DNA from: Silvimonas terrae
Lineage (GTDB): Bacteria > Pseudomonadota > Gammaproteobacteria > Burkholderiales > Chitinibacteraceae
Assembly (NCBI RefSeq): GCF_014202765.1
Contig: NZ_JACHHN010000010.1
Span: 124,001-188,000, forward strand
DNA length: 64,000 nucleotides
Direction: 5' to 3'
Shown: piece after piece, positions 38,725-46,904 of the stretch
Numbering within the stretch: position 1 is the stretch's first letter
Layout: each line of letters starts with the position of its first letter
Program-made: the position numbers and the translations under genes
Notes under the pieces: generated by a model
Told to the model about the DNA's origin: nothing
Database searches by the model: none
The model's input: only the letters and a program-made list of their open reading frames with translations

Positions 38725-40182
38725 ATGCAGTCCCATGTTCTTGAACCCCGCGCGCTGATCCCGGCCAGAGACGCCATTGTTGCCATCGCCTTTATTGGTG
38801 ATTTGAGTATGGGGCGCGCTACGGATCAGTCGCCGCGCACCGCCTGGCTGGCCATGGCGCTGGCCCGCGCCGCCGCGTGCAGCGATGCAGAGATTGCGGC
38901 GGTGGAAATCTGTGCCTTGCTGCGCTGGTCTGGTTGCACGGCCAATGCCGCCGGGTTTGAGCGCATCCTGGGCGATGACGTGGCCGGGCGTGAAGCCATG
39001 ATGGCGCTCACCCTGCCGCCGCTGAACGCAGATGCCCAAAGCCAGATGCCGGAAATGGCGCAAATCCATTGCGAGGTAGCGGGAGATATCGCCCGTATGC
39101 TGGATCTGGGCGAACCTATCGAAACCGCCTTGCGGCATACCTTTGAGCGTTATGACGGCAGCGGCTTGCCCGGCGTGTTGCATGGCGATGCGGTACCGCT
39201 GGCGGTTTACATTGTGGCGTTGGCCAGCGATCTGGAAATCCTCAGCCGGGCCCACGGCTTGCCGCGCGCCCTGCAATGGATAGAAAGCCGCGCGGGGCAG
39301 GTGTACCCCACCGGACTGGCGGCGCTGCTGCGACAACACGCCGCCGACTGGCTGGCGCAACTGGATGGCTTTAGCAGTCAGAACACCTTGTTGCCGCCCG
39401 CGCTGAACGCCACCCACCAACCGGTTGCGCTGGAGCTGGTGGCGGATATTGCGGACCTGAAACTCCCCTGGCTGGCCGGATATTCGCGTCAGGTGGCAAC
39501 GCTGGCGCAGTCCGTCGCGCTGGCGCTGGGGCTGGAGGCCGCTCAGGCGCAACAGCTTTATCGTGCTGGCCTGATCCACAACATGGGCCGCGCCGCCTTG
39601 CCCAACGCCTTGTGGAATGTCAGCGGACCGCTGGTCTATGCCGCGTGGGAACGTGTGCGGCTGGTGCCGTACTGGACACGCCGCGCCGCGCAGCACACCG
39701 CCGCGCTGGCGGCGGAAGCGGAGCTGGCCTCTTACGCGTATGAGCGGCTGGATGGCAGCGGGTATTTCCGGGGCGTGACCGGGGAGGCCATCCCCACGGA
39801 ACGGCGCGTTCTGGCCGCCGTGGTGGCCTGGTGCGCGCTGGTCTCCCGCCGGCCCTGGCGTGCCGCGTATACGGCGTCAGATGCCGCTGCGCTGTTACAG
39901 GCCGAAGCCCGCGCCGGCCGGCTGGATGCGGCGGTGGTGGATGCGGTCATTGCCCATGCCACCGGCCGCCTGCCAACCCGCAAGACCGCCACCCTGTTGT
40001 CTGAGCGCGAAACCGATGTGCTACGCCGCATCAGTCTGGGAGAAAGCAATAAAGAAGTGGCGCGTGCGCTGGTCATCAGCCCCAGCACGGTACGCACGCA
40101 TATGGAGAGTATTTTTCGCAAACTGCAATGCAGCACGCGCGCTGCGGCCACGCTCAAAGCGTTCACGCTGGGCGTGTTGTAG
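38725..40182 (+). CDS. Tandem degenerate HD-GYP protein with LuxR-type DNA-binding domain
   Basis: A 485-residue protein. Two HD-GYP-like halves are visible: one ending in ERYDGSGLPGVLHGDAVPLA, the second in ERLDGSGYFRGVTGEAIPTE. Both lack the catalytic HD pair (ALLRWSGC in the first, IHNMGR in the second), so hydrolysis of c-di-GMP is unlikely. The C-terminus is a LuxR/NarL helix-turn-helix (LSERETDVLRRISLGESNKEVARALVISPSTVRTHMESIF). It is probably a transcription factor whose HD-GYP domains serve as ligand sensors; the ligand is unknown. Confidence 0.85.
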   Translation: MQSHVLEPRALIPARDAIVAIAFIGDLSMGRATDQSPRTAWLAMALARAAACSDAEIAAVEICALLRWSGCTANAAGFERILGDDVAGREAMMALTLPPLNADAQSQMPEMAQIHCEVAGDIARMLDLGEPIETALRHTFERYDGSGLPGVLHGDAVPLAVYIVALASDLEILSRAHGLPRALQWIESRAGQVYPTGLAALLRQHAADWLAQLDGFSSQNTLLPPALNATHQPVALELVADIADLKLPWLAGYSRQVATLAQSVALALGLEAAQAQQLYRAGLIHNMGRAALPNALWNVSGPLVYAAWERVRLVPYWTRRAAQHTAALAAEAELASYAYERLDGSGYFRGVTGEAIPTERRVLAAVVAWCALVSRRPWRAAYTASDAAALLQAEARAGRLDAAVVDAVIAHATGRLPTRKTATLLSERETDVLRRISLGESNKEVARALVISPSTVRTHMESIFRKLQCSTRAAATLKAFTLGVL

Positions 40183-40365
40183 CGGTTAAAACGGCGGCAA
40201 GTGAAATGTTTTGTATTGGGCTGCCGCGTATATACATTGTCATACAAAGGCTGTTTGAGGGCTGGGTATAAAGGGGGCGTGACCAACAGGAGCGCATCAT
40301 GACCACCCGGCTTTTTGCAGCAATACCGCGCCATGCCGGGGACCGATGCCCGCATGGAGACAACA

Positions 40366-40491
40366 ATGAAACGCTGCTTGCTAGTACTGTCTTTTCTGGC
40401 GTGTACGGCGATTGTGGAACACATGAACCCCGTGCAATGCCAGTTGATTACCCTGGACCGCGCCCGCAAGCGTCGGTCGCCATCCCACTGA
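40366..40491 (+). CDS. Possible small exported peptide (41 residues)
   Basis: A short frame starting MKRCLLVLSFLACTAIV with GGAGACAAC just before the ATG. The hydrophobic N-terminus ending in a lipobox-like LAC could be a signal peptide; the C-terminus is basic (RARKRRSPSH). It ends just before the histidine kinase start and overlaps a frame at 40299, also preceded by AGGAG, that runs into the kinase. No similarity recognised; it may be a leader or a non-functional frame. Confidence 0.35.
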   Translation: MKRCLLVLSFLACTAIVEHMNPVQCQLITLDRARKRRSPSH

Positions 40492-40502
40492 CAAGAGAGT
40501 GC

Positions 40503-41843
40503 ATGGTCATGGACCAGACACAGCGCCCAACCCGTGGGCCGCGCACCATGTTCACCCGTCTCTCGCTGATCTTTCTGGGCGGATTGCTGCTGGCACATGG
40601 CCTGACCTATGTGCTGATCATGCGGGAACGCGGCGCAGCGGCCACAGACATGATGCTGGGCTATCTGGAAAAAGACGTCGCCAGTTCTGTCGCTTTGCTG
40701 GATCGCCTGCCTGCGGCCGAGCGCGCCCAGTGGCTGCCCCGTCTGGAACGGCACACTTACCGGTTTGAACTGGGGCAGGGTGTAGCGGGCGGTGTGCCGG
40801 ACACCGGGTTGTCCCGGCGCATTGCGGCGGCGTTTGTCGATGCCATTGGTCAGCACTATCGTGTTACGGCCAGCAAAGTGCCCGGCAGCCGGGACCGTGT
40901 TCAAGCGCACGTGACCCTGAGTGACGGTACGCCGCTGACCATCGACATGATCCCCGCGCCGCTGGCGATTCCGGCCTGGTTGCCGCTGGTGCTGGCGCTG
41001 CAACTGTTGTTGATTGCCGCCATGGTCTGGTACGGCGTGCGGCTGGTCACGCACCCGCTGGAGCGCCTGGCCAGTGCGGCCGATACGCTGGGGCCTGACC
41101 TGAAAGCCGCACATTTGCCGGAAACGGGCTCGATCGAAGTGGTGCGGGCGGCGCGGGCCTTCAATGCCATGCAGGCGCGCATTGCCCACTACATGGCGGA
41201 ACGCGTGCAGATTCTGGCGGCTATCTCCCACGATCTGCAAACGCCCATTACCCGCATGCGGGTACGCGCAGATTTGCTGGATGACACCGCCCTGCGCGAC
41301 AAGCTCAACCAGGATTTGACCGAGATGCAATCGCTGGTGAAAGAAGGCGTGACCTATGCCCGCACATTGCAAGGTGTCAATGAGCCGCCAGTGCGCCTTG
41401 ACCCGGATGCACTCTTTGCCAGCATGGTTTACGACTATCAGGACGCTGGCCAGCCGGTCACGCTGCAAGGCCACATTGGTCACAAACTGGTCACCCGGCC
41501 ACAAGCACTCAAGCGCGTGCTGGGCAATCTGATCGATAACGCGCTCAAGTACGGCGGCAATGCCGATGTCCTGGTCGGGCTGGATGGCAGTGCGGTGATG
41601 GTCCGCGTCTGTGACAACGGCCCCGGTATCCCGCCCGACCAGCTTGAAGCGGTATTCCAGCCCTTTTTCCGGCTTGAAGGATCGCGTAACCGCGAGACCG
41701 GCGGCACCGGGCTGGGGCTGGCTATTGCCCGGCAATTGAGCCTGGCCATGAACGCCGATCTGACCCTGCAAAACCGCCCGGAAGGGGGAGTAGAGGCCAG
41801 GCTCCGCTGTCCGGGGGACGTCCAGTCCCACCCATCCGGGTAA
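40503..41843 (+). CDS. EnvZ-like sensor histidine kinase
   Basis: A membrane histidine kinase of 446 residues from the ATG at 40503. It has a first membrane helix (LIFLGGLLLAHGLTYVLI), a periplasmic sensor of about 130 residues, a second helix (LPLVLALQLLLIAAMVWYGV), a HAMP region, the phospho-acceptor box AAISHDLQTPITRMRVRAD and an ATPase with NLIDNALKYGG, DNGPGIP and [11 protein letters not shown]. An in-frame ATG at 40299 with a good AGGAG would add 68 residues of no recognisable type, so the start is uncertain. Probable partner: the OmpR-type regulator at 36982. Confidence 0.88.
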   Translation: MVMDQTQRPTRGPRTMFTRLSLIFLGGLLLAHGLTYVLIMRERGAAATDMMLGYLEKDVASSVALLDRLPAAERAQWLPRLERHTYRFELGQGVAGGVPDTGLSRRIAAAFVDAIGQHYRVTASKVPGSRDRVQAHVTLSDGTPLTIDMIPAPLAIPAWLPLVLALQLLLIAAMVWYGVRLVTHPLERLASAADTLGPDLKAAHLPETGSIEVVRAARAFNAMQARIAHYMAERVQILAAISHDLQTPITRMRVRADLLDDTALRDKLNQDLTEMQSLVKEGVTYARTLQGVNEPPVRLDPDALFASMVYDYQDAGQPVTLQGHIGHKLVTRPQALKRVLGNLIDNALKYGGNADVLVGLDGSAVMVRVCDNGPGIPPDQLEAVFQPFFRLEGSRNRETGGTGLGLAIARQLSLAMNADLTLQNRPEGGVEARLRCPGDVQSHPSG

Positions 41844-41969
41844 GCCTTAAACCACGCCGGTTTTTTTCAATTACGTTAGCTACCGAAGCCCCCGTGATCG
41901 GACTCACGAAGCGGGTCAGGGGTCACTCGCGCCTTGTTTTCACCCATTCGACTTCAAAGGAAAAACATC

Positions 41970-42980
41970 ATGTCTCAAGCTCTCCGCCCATTGCGTTCCG
42001 GCCTTGTCGCCGCCGCCCTTGCCGGTCTTGCACTGGCCCAACCCGCCCATGCGGCCGACCCGGTGGTGGCTGGCGCGCACACGGAATTTGCTGCGCTCAA
42101 GCACATCAAGGCCGGCGTACTGGATGTCGGTTATGCCGAAGACGGCCCCAAAAATGGCAAGCCGGTGATCCTGCTGCACGGCTGGCCGTATGACATTTAC
42201 AGCTATGTGGATGTCGCCCCGGCGCTGGCGGCAGCGGGCTACCACGTCTACGTGCCGTATTTGCGCGGCTTTGGCACCACGCATTTCCTCTCGGCCGATA
42301 CCCCGCGCAATGCCCAGCAAGCCGCACTGGCGACGGACGTCATCAACTTCATGGATGCGCTACATATCGACAAGGCCATTCTGGGCGGTTACGACTGGGG
42401 CGGTCGCACGGCGGATATCGTGGCCGCGCTGTGGCCGGAACGCACCAAGGCGCTGGTATCGGTCAGTGGTTATCTGATTGGCAGCCAGGAAGTGAACAAG
42501 GCGCCGCTGCCGCCCGCCGCCGAACTGCAATGGTGGTACCAGTTCTATTTCTCCACCCCGCGTGGCGAAGCGGGCTACGCCAAATACACCCACGACTTTG
42601 ACCGGCTGATCTGGCAGACCGCATCGCCACAGTGGAAGTTTGATGACGCCACGTACAACCGTTCCGCCAAGGCGTTTGATAACCCGGATCACGTGGCGCT
42701 GACCATCCAGAACTATCGCTGGCGTCAGGGGCTGGCTCAAGGCGAAGCGCAGTACGACGCGCTGGAACAAAAGCTGGCCACCTTCCCGGCCATTACCGTG
42801 CCGACCATCACCCTGGAAGGCGACGCCAACGGTGCGCCGCACCCGGCTCCGGCCGCTTATGCCAAGCGCTTTACCGGCAAGTATGAGCATCGCCAGGTGG
42901 ATGGCGGCATTGGTCACAACCTGCCGCAAGAAGCGCCGGCAGCCTTTGTGCAAGCCATTGAGGATGTCGATCGTTTCTGA
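41970..42980 (+). CDS. Exported epoxide hydrolase-like alpha/beta hydrolase
   Basis: A 336-residue protein with a signal peptide (AAALAGLALAQPAHAAD). It has the HGWP oxyanion motif (70-73), nucleophile Asp142 in GGYDWGGR, which is the epoxide hydrolase/haloalkane dehalogenase arrangement rather than Ser, and a late His in GGIGHNLPQEAP. Substrate is unknown; export is unusual for epoxide hydrolases. I use the ATG at 41970 because AAAGGA stands before it and the signal peptide begins there. A terminator follows. Confidence 0.87.
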   Translation: MSQALRPLRSGLVAAALAGLALAQPAHAADPVVAGAHTEFAALKHIKAGVLDVGYAEDGPKNGKPVILLHGWPYDIYSYVDVAPALAAAGYHVYVPYLRGFGTTHFLSADTPRNAQQAALATDVINFMDALHIDKAILGGYDWGGRTADIVAALWPERTKALVSVSGYLIGSQEVNKAPLPPAAELQWWYQFYFSTPRGEAGYAKYTHDFDRLIWQTASPQWKFDDATYNRSAKAFDNPDHVALTIQNYRWRQGLAQGEAQYDALEQKLATFPAITVPTITLEGDANGAPHPAPAAYAKRFTGKYEHRQVDGGIGHNLPQEAPAAFVQAIEDVDRF

Positions 42981-42991
42981 TTGACCTCACC

Positions 42992-43020
42992 GGGAAAGCA
43001 CCCGCGGGGTGCTTTCTCTT
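42992..43020 (+). terminator. Terminator of the epoxide hydrolase-like gene
   Basis: GAAAGCACCC and GGGGTGCTTTC form a hairpin at 42994-43016, followed by TCTT. Confidence 0.82.
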
Positions 43021-43260
43021 CTGCTGTTTTTCCCCGATGCATGCCGTTGCCTTGCCCAGCCATCACCATGGCCGGGTCGGCGGCTTGCGCGCTGCGGTCA
43101 GGCAAGCCGCAGGGATTTGTAGGGTTTTGTACCAAAGCGCACGACGTACACAGACGCATGCGCAAGCCGGCGCAAGTGGCTACATCGCCGATACATCGCC
43201 CCGGTTAAATGAGTTCCGTGTTCAGACAGAACCAACCACCAGTTCATCAAGGAGAAAATC

Positions 43261-43677
43261 ATGACTCGTATTGAAAACGTGCTGTACACCGCCCAGGTTA
43301 ACGTCACCGGCGGCCGTGAAGGTCAGGCGCACAGTGACGATGGCCGTCTGGATATCAAACTGTCGCCCCCGGGCAGCAAGGGGGCCGGCACCAACCCGGA
43401 ACAACTGCTGGCCGCCGGCTGGTCTGCCTGCTTTATTGGCGCCATGAACCGCGCTGCCAGCAAGCTGCAAGTGAAGCTACCGGCAGATGCCTGGCTGCAT
43501 ACCGAGATTGATCTGGGTACCGCAGCCGACGAGTTCTTCCTGCAAGCGCGCCTGACCGTCCACCTGCCGGGCATTGAGGCTGAAACCGCCCGTGCCGTGG
43601 TCGATGGTGCACATCAGATTTGCCCGTATTCCAAGGCCTTGCGCAACAACATCCACATTGAGCTTTTGCTGGGCTGA
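43261..43677 (+). CDS. ohr: Organic hydroperoxide resistance protein (Ohr/OsmC)
   Basis: A cytosolic thiol peroxidase reducing organic hydroperoxides. The 138-residue protein has the two redox-active cysteines in typical contexts: Cys57 in LLAAGWSACF and Cys121 in HQICPYSKA. The ending NNIHIELLLG is typical of Ohr. AAGGAG precedes the ATG. An OhrR regulator is not adjacent; the thioredoxin-like gene and a TetR regulator follow on the same strand. Confidence 0.95.
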   Translation: MTRIENVLYTAQVNVTGGREGQAHSDDGRLDIKLSPPGSKGAGTNPEQLLAAGWSACFIGAMNRAASKLQVKLPADAWLHTEIDLGTAADEFFLQARLTVHLPGIEAETARAVVDGAHQICPYSKALRNNIHIELLLG

Positions 43678-43749
43678 TCACAAGTCAGACCAGTCCGGGC
43701 GCGGCCATATCCCCGCCGCGTCCGGTTCCCCGACTCTGGAGGTGCAACC

Positions 43750-44292
43750 ATGAAAACCCTGCTTTGTATTGTCGCGCTGGCCGCTGCTTTTGTCGGCGCC
43801 CTGGCTATTGGCACCCGGGCCAATGCGTCCAGCCAGACCGTCGCTGCCAATGCGGTCGCGCCAGAATTCACCGGCATCAACCAGTGGATCAACTCCCCCC
43901 CGCTGACCATGAGCAGCTTGCGCGGCAAGGTAGTGCTGGTCGATTTCTGGACGTACTCCTGCATCAACTGCATTCACACATTGCCCTACGTCAAACAGTG
44001 GTACGAGAAGTACAAGGATCAAGGGCTGGTGGTGGTGGGCGTGCATACGCCGGAATACCCCTACGAGGCCAATAGCAGCAATCTGCAAGATGCCATCAAG
44101 CGTTACGGTATTCATTACCCGGTGGCGCAAGACAATGACAACGCCACCTGGAACGCCTGGCAAAACCAGTACTGGCCGGCGACTTATCTGATTGATGCGC
44201 AGGGCAAGGTGGTTTACCACACCATTGGTGAAGGCCGGTACGAAGAAACCGAAGCACAAATCAAGAAACTGCTGGCTCAGGCCAAAGGCTGA
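43750..44292 (+). CDS. Exported thioredoxin-fold protein with CINC active site
   Basis: A 180-residue redoxin with a signal peptide (LLCIVALAAAFVGALAIGTRANA). The active site is Cys71-Ile-Asn-Cys74 in VDFWTYSCINCIHTLPYV, as found in the C-terminal thioredoxin domain of DipZ-like proteins, here as a free domain. PATYLIDAQGKVVYH matches the cis-Pro region. It probably acts as a periplasmic thiol reductase or peroxide-linked redoxin. It lies 72 bases after ohr, with GGAGGTG before the ATG, and may be co-transcribed with it. Confidence 0.87.
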   Translation: MKTLLCIVALAAAFVGALAIGTRANASSQTVAANAVAPEFTGINQWINSPPLTMSSLRGKVVLVDFWTYSCINCIHTLPYVKQWYEKYKDQGLVVVGVHTPEYPYEANSSNLQDAIKRYGIHYPVAQDNDNATWNAWQNQYWPATYLIDAQGKVVYHTIGEGRYEETEAQIKKLLAQAKG

Positions 44293-44340
44293 ACGCGCAG
44301 CCCGAGTGGCTCACATCTCATCGACGGCTGGCGTGGCGCG

Positions 44341-44369
44341 TTGTTAAGGAAATGATCGTTTCCTATAAT
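44341..44369 (+). promoter_or_regulatory. Sigma70 promoter of the TetR gene
   Basis: TTGTTA (44341-44346), 17-base spacer, TATAAT (44364-44369): optimal spacing and a perfect -10. The ATG at 44376 falls at the expected transcription start, so the mRNA is probably leaderless. Confidence 0.8.
44347..44364. promoter_or_regulatory. Palindromic operator between -35 and -10 of the TetR gene
   Basis: AGGAAATGATCGTTTCCT is an 18-base palindrome with one mismatched pair, filling the promoter spacer. This is a typical place for autorepression by a TetR dimer. Confidence 0.7.
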
Positions 44370-44375
44370 GAGCCA

Positions 44376-44987
44376 ATGACTGCAAGCAAACCGCCAGCCG
44401 CCCGCCCTGGCCGCCCCCGCGAATTTGATGTGAACGACGCTCTGGATGGCGCGGTACGGGTGTTCCGGGAGCGCGGGTATCACGCCACCTCGGTCAGTGA
44501 CCTGGGCGCGGCCATGAACCTGACTCCCGGCAGCATTTACAAAGCCTTTGCCGACAAGCGCGCCGTGTATATCGCCACGCTGGACCGCTACAGTGCCCAG
44601 CGGCGGCAATGCATGATGCTGGTGCTGGATGCGCTGGATAACGGGCGGGAAAAAATCCACGCCATGTTGCGCTTTTACGCCGATGCTGCGCACGGTGAAG
44701 AGGGGCGAATGGGCTGTCTTGTGGTCGGCGGCATGGTCGAGATGAGCACGTTTGATCCGGAACTGGCCGCACACGTGAGCGGTGCATTGCAACGCACCGA
44801 AGACTTGCTACGCGCATTGCTGGCGGATGGCGTCGCGGATGGGTCCATCCCGGCCAGTCTGGACCAGGACGGGGCCACCCTGGCCCTGCTGAGCGTTCTG
44901 GAAGGTTTGCGCGTGGTAGGTAAATCCGGCCGCAACCAGGCCCAGATGCTGGCGGCGGCCGACGCGGCGGTGCGTTTGCTTGGTTGA
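44376..44987 (+). CDS. TetR/AcrR-family regulator
   Basis: A 203-residue repressor with an N-terminal helix-turn-helix (DALDGAVRVFRERGYHATSVSDLGAAMNLTPGSIYKAFADKRAVY) and a helical ligand domain (MGCLVVGGMVEMSTFDPELAAHV). An earlier in-frame ATG at 44352 lies inside the promoter (between -35 and -10), so the ATG at 44376 is chosen; no ribosome site precedes it, consistent with leaderless translation. It likely represses itself via the palindrome at 44347. It is convergent with the DUF347 gene, with only a 7-base gap. Confidence 0.9.
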   Translation: MTASKPPAARPGRPREFDVNDALDGAVRVFRERGYHATSVSDLGAAMNLTPGSIYKAFADKRAVYIATLDRYSAQRRQCMMLVLDALDNGREKIHAMLRFYADAAHGEEGRMGCLVVGGMVEMSTFDPELAAHVSGALQRTEDLLRALLADGVADGSIPASLDQDGATLALLSVLEGLRVVGKSGRNQAQMLAAADAAVRLLG

Positions 44988-44994
44988 TCGTTGC

Positions 44995-45753
44995 TTAGTG
45001 GCTACTACGAGCAGGTCGCTGGCGGAACACCAGAATACTGGCGAGGATAAACGCAAACAGGGCGGCAGAAGCCGAATACCGGCTTAACGCCAGCCCGCCC
45101 TTGGCGAGTGGTTTATCCAGAAAATCCCCCACCACAGCGCCCAGCGGGCGGGTCAGGATAAAGGCAATCCAGAACAACAGCGTGTGGGAAAGGCGCGTCC
45201 AGTAATACGCGGCTACCACCAGCACCAGCAAGCCGCCAAACACAATGGCCGCGCCGGTGTAGCCCAGCCCGGCGGTATCTGCCGTCCAGTCACCCAGCGC
45301 GGTCCCCAGTGTTTGCGAGAACATGATGGTTACCCAGTAAAACGCTTCGGCTTTGGGGCTGTTGATGGTGCCGACGGAGACGGACCCCATCACGCGGTGC
45401 CACACAAACAGCGACACCAATAACAACGCCAGCAGCAAGCTGGAGCCGCCGGCATAACCAATACCCAGTGAGCGATCGGCAAAATCGGCCAGCGTGGTGC
45501 CCACGGTGGTCGTGGCAATGATGGTGGCCCAGTACAGCCACGGATGGAATACTTTGGCGCGGATCTGCGCGGTGACGGCAACGAGGAAAATCACCGCAAA
45601 AATAGCGGTGCCGATCAGATAACCCAGGTTCATGGACATGGATACCGCATCGCCGCCGGTTTCACCCAGCGTGGTGGCGGCAATCTTGATTATCCAGAAC
45701 AACAGGGTGACTTCAGGCACTTTGACGAGTGGGTGTGACGTGGTTTGGGTCAT
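44995..45753 (-). CDS. DUF347/COG4705 membrane protein
   Basis: A 252-residue integral membrane protein with about eight helices arranged as four related units, each containing a FWI..I...TLGETGGDA-type start (TLLFWIIKIAATTLGETGGD; YWATIIATTTVGTTLADF; YWVTIMFSQTLGTALGDW; FWIAFILTRPLGAVVGDF). This matches the DUF347 repeat family of unknown function. I use the ATG at 45753; a TTG at 45795 would add 14 residues. No ribosome site is obvious. Confidence 0.87.
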   Translation of the reverse strand: MTQTTSHPLVKVPEVTLLFWIIKIAATTLGETGGDAVSMSMNLGYLIGTAIFAVIFLVAVTAQIRAKVFHPWLYWATIIATTTVGTTLADFADRSLGIGYAGGSSLLLALLLVSLFVWHRVMGSVSVGTINSPKAEAFYWVTIMFSQTLGTALGDWTADTAGLGYTGAAIVFGGLLVLVVAAYYWTRLSHTLLFWIAFILTRPLGAVVGDFLDKPLAKGGLALSRYSASAALFAFILASILVFRQRPARSSH

Positions 45754-45847
45754 GGGTCTGCGGGCGCTGGCGGACGCTTCAAAGAATGGGAACAAGCCAG
45801 GCAGTCTGACCAGGGCAACTTAGCCCAGCCATAGACCCGGCCGGGCC

Positions 45848-46765
45848 TCAGAGCACCAGGTTTTCCAGCACCCGCTTATTGATGCGCAGCGCGCTGATGT
45901 CCCGCCGCGGCGGTTGGCCGAACATGCGCGCGTATTCCCGGCTGAACTGGGACGGGCTCTCATACCCCACCTGGAACGCGGCGTCTTCGGCGTTGATGGC
46001 GTCCACAATCATCAACTTGCGGGCCTGCAATAGCCGCATGCGTTTCTGATATTGCAGTGGCGACATGGCCGTGAGCGCTTTGAAATGGCGGTGAAACGCC
46101 GAGGCCGACAGCCCCGCCACGGCAGCCAGCTCATCAATACTGATGGCCCGGGCGAAATGGCTGCGCAGGTGGTGGATGGCGTTGACCACATTGGGCGTAC
46201 CGCTATTGCCCAGCGCCAGGCGTGCCACCGCACCGCCGTGGGGACCAGTCAGCAGCCAGTAGCAGATTTCTTTCATGATGGCCGGATAGAGCACCGGGAT
46301 CGCCGCCGGGGTCTCGATCAAGCGCAGGGCGCGCAAGGTGCAATCGGCCAGCGGGCCCTCGATCCGGATCACCGCCGCGCCTGGGGTGTTTTCCGGTGGC
46401 AGGGCTGGTGGTTGCGGAAGTTCGGTCAGCACCTGGCTGAGCATACCGATATCCAGCCCGAGGATGACACTCAGATAGGGCTGGTCCGGGCTGCCCCTGG
46501 CCACCTGGCTGAAACCGGGCATATCCAGGCTGACCAGCAGCGCCTCACCCGCCGCGTAGTCGTAGCGCGTGCTGCCAAAGGTGGTCCATTTGGCGCCCTG
46601 AATCACCACACATAACGCGGGCGAGTGCAGCAGATGCGTAGGGTGATGTTCTTGTGTGGCCCGCAGCAAGATCAAACCGGGCACTTGGGTGAAAAACGGG
46701 CTGCTGGCTTCGCCGTGGCTATCTATATACGTATTCACGGCCGTGGCCAGTTGTTGCATCCGCAT
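45848..46765 (-). CDS. AraC-family regulator with AraC_N domain
   Basis: A 305-residue regulator: the N-terminal cupin-like AraC_N domain (LLHSPALCVVIQGAKWTTFGSTRYDYAAGEALLVSLDMPGFSQV) and C-terminal double helix-turn-helix (ISIDELAAVAGLSASAFHRHFKALTAMSPLQYQKRMRLLQAR, then DAAFQVGYESPSQFSREYARMFG). It is divergent from the SDR gene 139 bases away, the usual layout for this family, so it probably activates that gene. Confidence 0.92.
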   Translation of the reverse strand: MRMQQLATAVNTYIDSHGEASSPFFTQVPGLILLRATQEHHPTHLLHSPALCVVIQGAKWTTFGSTRYDYAAGEALLVSLDMPGFSQVARGSPDQPYLSVILGLDIGMLSQVLTELPQPPALPPENTPGAAVIRIEGPLADCTLRALRLIETPAAIPVLYPAIMKEICYWLLTGPHGGAVARLALGNSGTPNVVNAIHHLRSHFARAISIDELAAVAGLSASAFHRHFKALTAMSPLQYQKRMRLLQARKLMIVDAINAEDAAFQVGYESPSQFSREYARMFGQPPRRDISALRINKRVLENLVL

Positions 46766-46904
46766 GATCTTTACCCGTTCTGGTGGCGCAAACCAGCATA
46801 CGGGCAGAAGCAGGATCAGGCAAGAATCAGCTTGCTTCCGGCATACCGGGTTTTATCGGTGCGGCGTACGCTTGCGCTGGTAAATCAACGCTCTGGAGCA
46901 AACC

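Noticed and set aside
39732-41831. A 699-residue minus-strand open frame opposite the HD-GYP/LuxR and kinase genes
   Set aside because: It crosses two well-supported plus-strand genes and their gap, has no domain, and is rich in Arg/Gln/His as expected for antisense.
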